A stretch of DNA of 64,000 nt from Cohnella xylanilytica (lineage in GTDB: Bacteria; Bacillota; Bacilli; Paenibacillales; Paenibacillaceae). Both the position numbers and the translations under genes were made by a program. The notes beneath the pieces are model-generated. The model ran no database searches. It saw nothing but the letters and a program-made list of their open reading frames with translations, and was not told the origin of the DNA. The stretch is taken from the NCBI RefSeq assembly GCF_014212175.1, contig NZ_JACJVR010000090.1, positions 22,402 to 86,401 on the forward strand, read 5' to 3'. This document shows, in pieces, positions 1 through 7,486 of this stretch; within the stretch, counting starts at the first letter, position 1, and each line of letters begins with the position of its first letter.

Positions 1-486
1 CGGCACCCACACGAAGCGGTCGCCGAAGATCTCCTTGGCGAGCTCCTTGCCGTTATGCGCGCAGCAGAGGCTGATGATAGAGTCCGGATGGGTATGGTCG
101 ACGTGCTTGAACGGGAGAAAAGCATGCAGAAGCGTCTCGATCGAAGCGCGGGGATGCTTGGCGTCGATCATGCAGTTCGCGAGGTACGCGACCATGTCTT
201 CGTCGGTCATCGCGTCCAGCTCGAACAGCGGGCGGATGTCGTCCATGCGCAGGCCGGTGAAGTTGCCGGCCTTCATCGTCGCGAGGTCGGAGCCGCTCCC
301 CTTCACGTACATCACTTCGACGTCGCGACCGCGGAAGTCCTTGATCACCGTTTTGGCCGACGTATTGCCGCCGCCCCAGTTGCAGACGCGGCGATCCGCG
401 CCGATCAGGTTCGAACGGTAGACGAGTTGATCGAGTCCGCTCTCGTATTGCGATGCTTTCGAAGAGTCCCACAAGCTTTGTACCAT
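1..486 (-). CDS. Bifunctional rhamnulose-1-phosphate aldolase / lactaldehyde dehydrogenase, N-terminal part
   Basis: Leftward gene cut by the window edge; the first 162 codons are present. The N-terminus (MVQSLWDSSKAS, then RVCNWGGGNTSAKT) and the class II aldolase metal pair HTH (His131 and His133 of KHVDHTHPD) match the two-domain YuxG/RhaEW enzymes of Bacillota, in which an aldolase domain is followed by a short-chain dehydrogenase. The known reaction splits rhamnulose-1-phosphate into dihydroxyacetone phosphate and lactaldehyde; the second domain converts lactaldehyde. The ATG is set by GGAGG eight bases upstream. The dehydrogenase half lies outside the window, so bifunctionality is inferred from the family. 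The upstream inverted repeat suggests DeoR-type control. Confidence 0.85.
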   Translation of the reverse strand, partial: MVQSLWDSSKASQYESGLDQLVYRSNLIGADRRVCNWGGGNTSAKTVIKDFRGRDVEVMYVKGSGSDLATMKAGNFTGLRMDDIRPLFELDAMTDEDMVAYLANCMIDAKHPRASIETLLHAFLPFKHVDHTHPDSIISLCCAHNGKELAKEIFGDRFVWVP

Positions 487-536
487 GATTTCAGACCTCC
501 GGATGATTGGTTTTGTTTTTGTTTTTGCTTATTTGG

Positions 537-590
537 ATTATAGCATTTTTGTTTTTGTTTGAATATCCGTTTTCAAACAAAAACAAAAAT
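537..590 (-). promoter_or_regulatory. Promoter with perfect 19-bp inverted-repeat operator
   Basis: Arms 545-563 and 572-590 are exact reverse complements (ATTTTTGTTTTTGTTTGAA and its complement) around an 8-bp spacer. A leftward TATAAT lies at 537-542 next to the inner arm; no convincing -35 is visible. More TTTTTG repeats follow at 511-527. Position and sequence suit a DeoR-family repressor site controlling the aldolase gene. This is inference: the regulator is not in the window. Confidence 0.65.
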
Positions 591-630
591 AAATCTCTCC
601 CGTTTTGTCGAAAACGGAAGAGATTTTTTT
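591..630 (+). terminator. Rho-independent terminator
   Basis: A 16-bp stem with one mismatch (591-606 with 611-626), a GTCG loop and a run of seven T. The other strand also leaves the stem into a T-rich stretch, so it may work both ways and shield the aldolase promoter from leftward readthrough. Confidence 0.7.
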
Positions 631-664
631 GTTGCTTCTATTTTGGCGAACGAGCCGGCACTGT

Positions 665-873
665 CGACAAGACGGGTTTTTCCGCTTGTTGAAGCCTCTC
701 TCGCCTCTGCGATGCCCAACAAGACGGTTTTTTCCGCTTATTGGAGCCTTACTCGACGCTGCGGCGCCCAACAAGACGGTTTTTTCCGCTTGTTGGAGCC
801 TCTCTCGACGCTGCGGCGCCCAACAAGACGGTTTTTTCCGCTTGTTGGAGCCTTACTCGACACTGCGGCGCCT
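665..873. repeat. Four tandem copies of a 52-bp hairpin repeat
   Basis: The motif AAGACGG starts at 669, 721, 773 and 825, an exact 52-bp period. Each unit holds CCAACAAG, then CGG, a T6 loop, CCG, and CTTGTTGG, so each can fold as its own hairpin. The array fills most of 631-973, a gap with no gene, between the terminator and the end of the leftward operon. Confidence 0.85.
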
Positions 874-973
874 AATTGCTCCCCGTCGTGCCGAACCTTA
901 TGGCGGCGGACGGCCCCGGCCTGTCTATGGCAGCCGAAGCCAACAGCCGACAGCTGACGCAAGCGCTGGCGTA

Positions 974-1405
974 TTACGCCTTCTTGTTCCGCATCGCCGG
1001 CAGAAGCTTCGGACCCTCGCCATCGCCAGAGGCCTCGCCGCTCGCCCACTCCTGGTATTCCGGCGACTCCATGGCGTACAACGCGATCCGCCCTTCGGAG
1101 TCGTAGTGCACGCCCCACCCGAACTTCTTCGGCAAAGCCGAAGCGCGCAGGCACGGATGCGGCTTCGAGAACAGCTCGTTCCAGATTTCCTCCCGCCGGC
1201 TCTCCCATTCTTCCTCCGGCACGCCCTTATGGCGGATGTGCACCTGATAGAGAAGCTCCTCGTGCGTATAGACGTACGGATTCCGCAACAGCAGCTCGTA
1301 CTGGATGACGTGTGCCGGCGGAGTCTCTTTATGGGAAGTCGGCACGACGCCGCGTTCGACCGGGCAGTCGGCGGAGACGAGGATCAACGTATCCTTGTAA
1401 CTCAT
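974..1405 (-). CDS. DUF6157 family protein
   Basis: A 143-aa protein starting MSYKDTLILVSADCPVERG, with KFGWGVHYDSEGRIALY near the C-terminus. This is the pattern I recall for DUF6157, a family without assigned biochemistry. It is the last gene of the leftward operon. Its ATG overlaps the TGA of the preceding cysteine hydrolase (ATGA), so the two are probably translationally coupled. No signal peptide or membrane segment. Confidence 0.7.
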   Translation of the reverse strand: MSYKDTLILVSADCPVERGVVPTSHKETPPAHVIQYELLLRNPYVYTHEELLYQVHIRHKGVPEEEWESRREEIWNELFSKPHPCLRASALPKKFGWGVHYDSEGRIALYAMESPEYQEWASGEASGDGEGPKLLPAMRNKKA

Positions 1406-1896
1406 GGGTTCGAATTCACCGCCGCCCTGACGACCGGGTGGGAGATCAGGTTGCGGTCGCGATAGGCGGCCGTAACGGCGTCGGCATGCTCGCTCAAGAT
1501 GCCGCCCTGCAGCAGAACCGCGCGGAAGCCGCGTTCGACCGCTCCGTTATACGTCGCGAGAACGCAATACTGGGCCGCGTAACCCGAGACGATGACCAGG
1601 TCGGGAGCATGCTCCCGCAGAATGGCTTCCAGATTCGTCTCCCAAAAAGCGTTCGAATGCACCTTCTCGATCTGAAGGTCCGAAGAGGCCGCGACGATCT
1701 CCGGAATCTCGGCTAATCTCTCTTCGCCCGCGTCCTTCTCCTCCACGTCCCGGATGCGGATAATCGGATGTCCGGCCTCTCTCAGCATCCCGGCCACGTA
1801 ATTGATGTGTTCGCACGCGCGATTCACGTCCATCCGATCCCGGTACGGATCGATGAACAGCTTCTGCATGTCGATGATGAGCATGGCCAGCTTCAA
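1402..1896 (-). CDS. Cysteine hydrolase (isochorismatase family)
   Basis: 164 aa. The family's catalytic triad is visible: Asp9 in LIIDMQ, Lys78 in IEKVHSNAF and Cys111 in GYAAQYCV, so an active amidohydrolase (nicotinamidase or isochorismatase type) is expected; the substrate cannot be read. I chose a TTG start at 1896 because GGGAGGG lies seven bases upstream. Longer in-frame sequence upstream is only the shadow of the AAC(3) gene. The TTG overlaps the AAC(3) stop (TTGA), and the gene's own stop overlaps the next ATG. Confidence 0.8.
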   Translation of the reverse strand: MKLAMLIIDMQKLFIDPYRDRMDVNRACEHINYVAGMLREAGHPIIRIRDVEEKDAGEERLAEIPEIVAASSDLQIEKVHSNAFWETNLEAILREHAPDLVIVSGYAAQYCVLATYNGAVERGFRAVLLQGGILSEHADAVTAAYRDRNLISHPVVRAAVNSNP

Positions 1897-2720
1897 TACT
1901 CTTCCCTCCCTGCGGGGTTGTCCTTCAGCCATTCGACGGCGAAGTCGACGCCGTCCCGCTGCCGGAACAGCTTCGATGCCGCGACGCCGATCCGCCCGTT
2001 CGTCACCGGGCGGCCGGGGCTCGCTTCGAACGCCTCGCCGAGCTCGTCGAAGCGGTCCGTGTCGAAGGCGATCTCGCGGTATTTCTTCCATACCCGCACG
2101 CCGTTCTCCAGAACCGGAGCCCCCTCCCAAGCCAGCGGCGGGTTCGGAACCCGGTTCTCGGCCAAGTGGAACGACGTGTTGCTGTCGTAGGAGACTCCCA
2201 GCAGGAGCACCTTGCCGTCCAGGTCGTAGACGCGGGCGAGCGGCGACCGCTCGCCCAGTCCGAACTCCAGCGAATGGTCCGTGACGATGAACTCGGCGTC
2301 CTTCCCCCATGCCGCGAACGACAAGGCGGGATGGTCGCTGCGGAGCACGCCGGCGAACGTCCGGAAGCATTCCGGGATCGCGCCCATCCCCCTCGTCGGC
2401 GTCACCTTCGGGTCGAACGCCGGCATCGTCTTCCGGATCGTCTCCCACCACGATTCCGGCACGGGTGGCTTCATCCATTTGGACGGCTCCGAGTAGTCGC
2501 CGGTATGAGTCGGCATGACCAGGTTGCCTTGCGGCGTGATCGTCTCCATCAAGGCTTGGACGACCGCGACGGGGCCGCCGCATACCCACCCGATCCGGCT
2601 CAGCGAGGAGTGGACGATCAGCGTATCCCCCGCCCGCACTCCGATGGCGCGCAAGTCTTCTGCGAGACTGTCGACGGTGACGACGTTCGAGCTTCTTAAT
2701 ATTGCGCGTTGTTCGTTCAT
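1893..2720 (-). CDS. AAC(3)-type N-acetyltransferase
   Basis: 275 aa, the usual length of the aminoglycoside 3-N-acetyltransferase fold (YokD-like). The N-terminal substrate and CoA region is intact: HSSLSRIGWVCGG at residues 37-49 and GNLVMPTHTGD. Chromosomal relatives in Bacillota often have unknown natural substrates, so resistance should not be assumed. The start is supported by GGAGGAG. It is coupled to the downstream cysteine hydrolase. Confidence 0.82.
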   Translation of the reverse strand: MNEQRAILRSSNVVTVDSLAEDLRAIGVRAGDTLIVHSSLSRIGWVCGGPVAVVQALMETITPQGNLVMPTHTGDYSEPSKWMKPPVPESWWETIRKTMPAFDPKVTPTRGMGAIPECFRTFAGVLRSDHPALSFAAWGKDAEFIVTDHSLEFGLGERSPLARVYDLDGKVLLLGVSYDSNTSFHLAENRVPNPPLAWEGAPVLENGVRVWKKYREIAFDTDRFDELGEAFEASPGRPVTNGRIGVAASKLFRQRDGVDFAVEWLKDNPAGREEY

Positions 2721-2762
2721 AAGGCGCTCCTCCGCGAATCGATGAAGCTCCTTGACCCGCTT

Positions 2763-3437
2763 CTATCTGAATTCCAAAGAATAAGGATAATGCAAAATCC
2801 GGGGCAAGTCCCGCCCCTCTTGGCGCAGCGCGACCCGAAGCGGATAAACGACCGAAGGCTGTTCCGACCCGAGCCAGGTCCTTCCGACGGACGACAAAAT
2901 AAACAGCCCTTCCTCGTCTCCGAGCGGAGCGAACGAGACGTCTTCTCTCCGATAGACGTCTACGCCGGCGACGTCTTGGAGATAGGCCGACAGTGCCGGG
3001 ACGTCGTCCGCCGGCAGACCGATCTCGCTAATGCCGAACACGCTGCCCGGATGGTACGGCTCCGAGCTTCCGCCCGGCAGCGAGTGCCTCGCGATCAGCT
3101 CGACGACGTTCCCCGCGGGATCGCCGAAATACACCGATTCCGAATTCCACGATTCCGAATGAACGATCCGGCTTCCCCGGACGAATCGCACCTCGACTCC
3201 CTTGGCTTCCAGCCACTCGAGCGCGGTCTCCATCCGGGACGTCGATACGTTAAATGCGAAGTGGTAATACGGATTCGCGACATCCGCCGACCGTTCGAAC
3301 GTCAGCCGGGAGGCTCCCGCTCGGAAGGATACGCGTTCCTCCGTCTCCGTCGCGACCGACAGTCCGAGCGTATCCATATAAAACCGTTTAATCGGCTCCA
3401 GATCGTTAGCGAGCAATGCCGTCTCGAGGATGTTCAT
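2763..3437 (-). CDS. VOC (glyoxalase/bleomycin resistance) superfamily protein
   Basis: 224 aa starting MNILETALLANDLEPIKRFY, the typical first strand and helix of a VOC module. FGDPAGNVVELIARH supplies the usual metal-side strand with its glutamate, and a second module follows. VOC proteins are dioxygenases, lyases or binding proteins; the substrate is unknown. ATG at 3437 is preceded by GGGAGGG. In-frame sequence further upstream is a shadow of the cyclase gene. Confidence 0.78.
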   Translation of the reverse strand: MNILETALLANDLEPIKRFYMDTLGLSVATETEERVSFRAGASRLTFERSADVANPYYHFAFNVSTSRMETALEWLEAKGVEVRFVRGSRIVHSESWNSESVYFGDPAGNVVELIARHSLPGGSSEPYHPGSVFGISEIGLPADDVPALSAYLQDVAGVDVYRREDVSFAPLGDEEGLFILSSVGRTWLGSEQPSVVYPLRVALRQEGRDLPRILHYPYSLEFR

Positions 3438-3462
3438 GCGACCCTCCCGCTTCAATCGTCGC

Positions 3463-3984
3463 TTATTCGTCCAGCATGGCGACCGCCCGGACGGGAGAAC
3501 CGTCGCCTCCCGCGATCCGAAGCGGAAACCCGTAGAACATGAAGTCCTTCCCGAGCGGAATCCGATCGAGCCGGTACAAGTCGGTGTACGTCGGGATGCC
3601 TCGGCCGAGGAGCGCCCTCTCCAGCTCCTCCGACAGCTCCCCGCCGACGAACGGAGGGTTAGCCGCCGCGATGCGCTCGAAGCTGTCGGCGCCGACGCTC
3701 TCCGCGAAGAACAGGCCGATACCGGACGGCCATTCATCCGACAGACGGACGAGCCGCGACGGTCCGCAGAACCGTTCGGGAGGCAGCTCGTCGAGCGAAG
3801 CGGCTCCGGCGTGCATGTGGGAGGGCGCGTCCACGTGAGTGCCGGTGTGGGTGCCGAGAGACAGCCGTCTCAGCTCCCACGAGCGTTCTTCGTGCGTGTG
3901 GGCGACCTCGACCGTCACCTCGGGATCTCCCGGGTAGACCGGCATCCCGTTATAGATAGGAAGGGATAAATCGATCCATTTCAT
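3463..3984 (-). CDS. Cyclase family protein (kynurenine formamidase-like)
   Basis: 173 aa, shorter than the roughly 200-220 aa usual in the family. The diagnostic metal motif HTGTHVDAPSH is complete (His46, His50, Asp52, His56). Relatives are metal-dependent arylformamidases or other amide hydrolases. ATG at 3984 follows a weak GGGG. It sits 25 bp upstream of the VOC gene and 29 bp downstream of the DinB gene, inside the operon. Confidence 0.78.
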   Translation of the reverse strand: MKWIDLSLPIYNGMPVYPGDPEVTVEVAHTHEERSWELRRLSLGTHTGTHVDAPSHMHAGAASLDELPPERFCGPSRLVRLSDEWPSGIGLFFAESVGADSFERIAAANPPFVGGELSEELERALLGRGIPTYTDLYRLDRIPLGKDFMFYGFPLRIAGGDGSPVRAVAMLDE

Positions 3985-4013
3985 TTTCCCCAAAGGCGAA
4001 TCCTCACACGTCC

Positions 4014-4508
4014 CTAGTCGAACGAACGGCGGGCCGGCCAAGACTTCTGCAGCTTGCGAATGAGAATGATCTGTCCCGTGTGGTAAGCGTCGTGCAAGAT
4101 CAGACTGTTCGCCCACAGGCCGGTCGGCGTCTTCGGAATGCGCTTCTCGAAGTCCTTCTTGTCCATATCGGCCAGCCGGTCCCGAATCGCGTGATGGACC
4201 TCCTCCAGCCGCGCCAGCGTCTCGTTCCACGAAGCCTCGTCCGCTCCCGCTCCGCCGAACGTGTCGTCGTTGCTGATCCCTTCGGGATATTCGGCTTCTT
4301 CCCCGGTCAATCGTTTGAGGAACCGTTCCTTGTAGAAAATGAGGTGATTCACGGTCTGCCAGATCGTATTGATCGGGCCTCCCGTCCGGGGGCGCCAATT
4401 CGCCTGCTCCCAGGTTACGCCTTGAAGCGCGTCCTTCAGAGGAGGATACCAGTCCTCCTTGTCGTAGCAGCTCTCCCAACCGTGCTGAATCAGCTCCATC
4501 TTGTTCAT
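4014..4508 (-). CDS. DinB family protein
   Basis: 164 aa. NHLIFYKERFLKRL and the C-terminal LILHDAYHTGQIILIRKLQ supply the histidines of the DinB/YfiT metal-binding four-helix fold, a family that includes thiol transferases. GAGGAG precedes the ATG. It is the first gene of the leftward operon that runs to 974, which mixes small-molecule modifying enzymes. Confidence 0.85.
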   Translation of the reverse strand: MNKMELIQHGWESCYDKEDWYPPLKDALQGVTWEQANWRPRTGGPINTIWQTVNHLIFYKERFLKRLTGEEAEYPEGISNDDTFGGAGADEASWNETLARLEEVHHAIRDRLADMDKKDFEKRIPKTPTGLWANSLILHDAYHTGQIILIRKLQKSWPARRSFD

Positions 4509-4619
4509 TAACCCGTCTCCTCTCCCGAATCGGTTGCGACCCTAGATTAGCTGTTCTTCCACGATTATACATCCGCCCGGCCGGAAACGTAAGAGCCGGG
4601 GCTCCGCTTGTTTTTTCCG

Positions 4620-4649
4620 TTGAGTTTGACGGCGTCGCCGAACTATAAT
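4620..4649 (+). promoter_or_regulatory. Promoter of the ABC-F gene
   Basis: TTGAGT at 4620-4625, an 18-bp spacer, then TATAAT at 4644-4649, about 50 bp before the ABC-F start codon. Confidence 0.6.
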
Positions 4650-4698
4650 GAAGAATGTCGTTCCATACGAAAATCACGGATAGAAAAGGTGTCGATAG

Positions 4699-6255
4699 AT
4701 GAGTATTTTGACGGTTACGAATTTAAGCCACGGCTTCGGGGACCGGGCGATCTTCAACGACGTCTCGTTCCGGCTGCTGAAGGGCGAGCACGTCGGGCTG
4801 GTCGGCGCCAACGGCGAAGGCAAGTCGACGTTTATGAACATCGTCATGGGCAAGCTGGAGCCGGACGCCGGCAAGATCGAGTGGGCCAAGAAGGTTCGCG
4901 TCGGCTATCTGGACCAGCATTCCGTCCTACACAACGGCATGACCATCCGCGACGTCCTGAAGGGCGCTTTTCAATACTTGATCGACGCCGAAGCCGAGAT
5001 GAACCAGATGTACGATAAAATGGGGGAAGCTTCGCCCGAGGAGCTCGAGCAGCTTCTCGAAGAAGTCGGCACGATTCAGGATCTGCTCAACAACAACGAC
5101 TTCTACCTGATCGACGCCAAGGTGGAGGAGATCGCGCGCGGCCTCGGTCTCGTCGATATCGGGCTGGACCGCGACGTCAACGACTTGAGCGGCGGCCAGC
5201 GGACGAAGGTGCTTCTGGCCAAGCTGCTGCTGGAGAAGCCGGACATACTGCTGCTCGACGAGCCGACCAACTACTTGGACGAGTCGCATATCGAGTGGCT
5301 GAAGCGGTATTTGCAAAATTACGAGAACGCCTTTATCCTCATCTCGCACGACATTCCGTTCCTGAACAGCGTCATCAACCTGATTTACCATATGAGCAAT
5401 CAGCAATTGAACCGGTACGTCGGCGACTACGATTCTTTCGTGCAGCAGCATGAGGCGAAGCAGGCCCAGCTCGAATCCGCCTACAAACGGCAGCAGCAGG
5501 AGATCGCCGACCTGAAGGACTTCGTCGCCCGCAACAAAGCCCGCGTCTCCACGCGCAACATGGCGATGTCCCGGCAGAAGAAGCTGGACAGCATGGAGAT
5601 CATCGAGCTGGCCAAGGAGAAGCCGAAGCCCGAGTTCCGCTTCAAGGAGGCGCGCACGCCGAGCCGGATGATCTTCGAGACGAAGGGGCTCGTCATCGGG
5701 TACGACGAACCGCTCAGCCGCCCTCTCGACCTGAAGATGGAGCGCGGCCAGAAGATCGCCCTCGTCGGCGCGAACGGCATCGGCAAGACGACCCTGCTGC
5801 GCAGCATCCTGGGCGAGATTCCGGCGCTGTCAGGCTCCGTCGAACGCGGCGACAACCAGGCGATCGGCTACTTCGAGCAGGAGAGCAGCGCCGACAACGA
5901 GCTGACCTGCATCGAATCGGTGTGGAACGATTTTCCTGCGTTCACCCAATTCGAAGTGCGCGCCGCGCTCGCCAAGTGCGGGCTGACGACGAAGCACATC
6001 GAGAGCCGCATCTCGGTGCTTAGCGGCGGAGAGAAAGCCAAAGTCCGTCTGTGCAAGCTCATCAACCGCGAGACGAACATCCTCGTGCTCGACGAGCCCA
6101 CCAACCACTTGGACGTCGACGCCAAGGACGAGCTGAAGCGCGCCCTCCAGGCATACAAAGGCTCGATCCTGCTCATCAGCCACGAACCCGAATTTTACCG
6201 CGACGTCGCCACCGACGTCTGGAACTGCGAATCGTGGACGACCAAAGTAATCTAA
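4699..6255 (+). CDS. ABC-F family ATPase (YkpA/YbiT type)
   Basis: 518 aa with two ATPase domains and no membrane segments. Walker A motifs are at residues 36-44 (GANGEGKST) and 357-365 (GANGIGKTT), the signature LSGGQ at 163-167 and LDEPT at 186-190; the second half has LSGGE and LDEPTNHLD. The linker between domains is charged and helical, as in ABC-F translation factors that act on ribosomes. The N-terminal sequence fits the YkpA/YbiT subgroup rather than a dedicated resistance type. AAGGTG precedes the ATG, and a strong terminator follows. Confidence 0.9.
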   Translation: MSILTVTNLSHGFGDRAIFNDVSFRLLKGEHVGLVGANGEGKSTFMNIVMGKLEPDAGKIEWAKKVRVGYLDQHSVLHNGMTIRDVLKGAFQYLIDAEAEMNQMYDKMGEASPEELEQLLEEVGTIQDLLNNNDFYLIDAKVEEIARGLGLVDIGLDRDVNDLSGGQRTKVLLAKLLLEKPDILLLDEPTNYLDESHIEWLKRYLQNYENAFILISHDIPFLNSVINLIYHMSNQQLNRYVGDYDSFVQQHEAKQAQLESAYKRQQQEIADLKDFVARNKARVSTRNMAMSRQKKLDSMEIIELAKEKPKPEFRFKEARTPSRMIFETKGLVIGYDEPLSRPLDLKMERGQKIALVGANGIGKTTLLRSILGEIPALSGSVERGDNQAIGYFEQESSADNELTCIESVWNDFPAFTQFEVRAALAKCGLTTKHIESRISVLSGGEKAKVRLCKLINRETNILVLDEPTNHLDVDAKDELKRALQAYKGSILLISHEPEFYRDVATDVWNCESWTTKVI

Positions 6256-6267
6256 AAAAAGCAATCG

Positions 6268-6304
6268 AAAAACCGGAGCCGGCATGTATGCCCTCCGGTT
6301 TTTT
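6268..6304 (+). terminator. Terminator of the ABC-F gene
   Basis: Stem AAAAACCGGAG with CTCCGGTTTTTT, 13 bases after the stop codon. The repeat locus starts beyond it, so the repeats are probably not in the main transcript. Confidence 0.85.
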
Positions 6305-6455
6305 GCACTCCAGCGGCTTCCCAGCCCCTTCCATTCCCTTCCGTCCCCTTCCGCTCCTTTTTGCCCCCTTTCGCTCTTTTTGGCTCCCTTTCGTTCCCTT
6401 ATCCTCCCTTTCGCCCCGCCTCGCCCCCTCCCACACTCCGCCTGACAATCCGCCC

Positions 6456-6804
6456 TGCCATTATCCCTCCCCCTCAGTTCCCTATATTGCTCCGTCCAGC
6501 CTTGTGCCTCTATCCCATCCGCTCAGGACTGACTGGAAGTGCATATCTCTTTTTGTACAGATGTGCCATTATCCCCTTCACTCAGTTCCGCCTTTTACGC
6601 CTCTCACCTCATGCCACTATCCCGTTCGCTCAGGACTGCCTAGAAGTGCATATCTTTTTTTGTACAGATGTACCATTATCCCCTTCATTCAGTTCCGCCT
6701 TTTGAGCCTCTCACCCTCGTGCCACTCACTATCCCGTTCGCTCAGGACTGCCCGGAAGTGCATCTCTCTTTTTGTACAGACGTGCCATTAACCCCTTCAT
6801 TCAG
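6456..6804 (+). repeat. Left half of intergenic repeat locus 1 (seven forward units)
   Basis: Units read TGCCATTATCCC, then about five variable bases, then CTCAG or TTCAG, at 6456, 6505, 6564, 6612, 6671, 6719 and 6783. Units 2-7 form three copies of a larger 107-bp tandem block (starts 6505, 6612, 6719), each holding two units plus a shared filler with TTTTTGTACAG. The stretch 6305-6450 before it is almost pure C/T on this strand and contains no gene. Confidence 0.85.
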
Positions 6805-6931
6805 TCCAACAACGTTGAAGAGCCGCCTTCGTTCTTCTGAGATAGTAGTCGCTGAATGGAATTTCCACCTCTCCCCCTCCTTTGTCGCAATCCGTATAGA
6901 TTAAATGAAAGAGAGCTCCGCAATGGCCAAT

Positions 6932-7432
6932 CCTGAATCAAGGGGATAGCGGCACGAATTGACAGGTATACGAAATGGAAGCTTCGGTCGGGATTCCTGA
7001 TTCGGGGGGATAATGGCACAGTGGGAGCGATCGGCTTGGCGGCGGCTTCCTGAGCCGGGGGGATAGTGGTGTAACCTAGAGGTAAATAAGGGGTTGCGTA
7101 CAGCTGCTAAGGAACCTGATTCCATGGGATAATGGGACGCTTTGGCAAAAAAATTTATCGGCTAGAAGTCCCTGAGCCATGGGGATAGAGACCAGATGTT
7201 GGTGAATCAGGGGGGAGCCGGGGAAGTCCCTGATCCACGGGGATAAGGGTACAGCTTGGCGATAAGCGATAAGAGAATGCAGAAGCAGCACCTGATTCGA
7301 TGGGATAGCGGCACTGAAGGCGACAGTCGAAATAATAAACAGACTGCCCCTGAACCGAGGGGATAGCGGCATTGCAGGCATTCGCCGAATTGAGCGCCGG
7401 GACACGCCACTGAGCCGATGGGATAGCGGCAC
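6932..7432 (-). repeat. Right half of intergenic repeat locus 1 (nine inverted units)
   Basis: On the minus strand each unit reads GTGCCRYTATCCC, a variable stretch, then TCAGG. Unit starts on the plus strand are 6932, 6996, 7049, 7115, 7171, 7229, 7291, 7349 and 7409, so spacing is 53-66 bp. Intervening sequences are unrelated to one another. The units lie beyond the catalase terminator. Confidence 0.85.
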
Positions 7433-7451
7433 AAGCCGCCGCTGAATAGAA

Positions 7452-7474
7452 AAGAGCGGCACATGGCCGCTCTT
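7452..7474 (-). terminator. Terminator of the catalase gene
   Basis: Nine-bp perfect stem (AAGAGCGGC with GCCGCTCTT) followed on the minus strand by TTTTCT. Confidence 0.8.
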
Positions 7475-7486
7475 GACGGGGCGCGA

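Noticed and set aside
1402..2589. Long fusion of cysteine hydrolase with an upstream 230-residue domain
   Set aside because: The upstream part is an Arg-rich out-of-frame reading of AAC(3); a TTG with a strong ribosome site marks the true start.
4590..4616. Short GAGCC/GGCTC hairpin with T tract before the ABC-F gene as an attenuator
   Set aside because: It lies upstream of the -35 of the visible promoter and no plus-strand transcript is expected to reach it.
6305..6450. Repetitive protein encoded in the C/T-rich stretch and repeats after the ABC-F gene
   Set aside because: Open frames there follow the repeat period, lack ribosome sites and occur in several frames.
6932..7432. CRISPR array (about 24-bp repeats, 60-bp period)
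   Set aside because: Repeats vary at many positions, orientation flips within the locus, and no cas gene is present.
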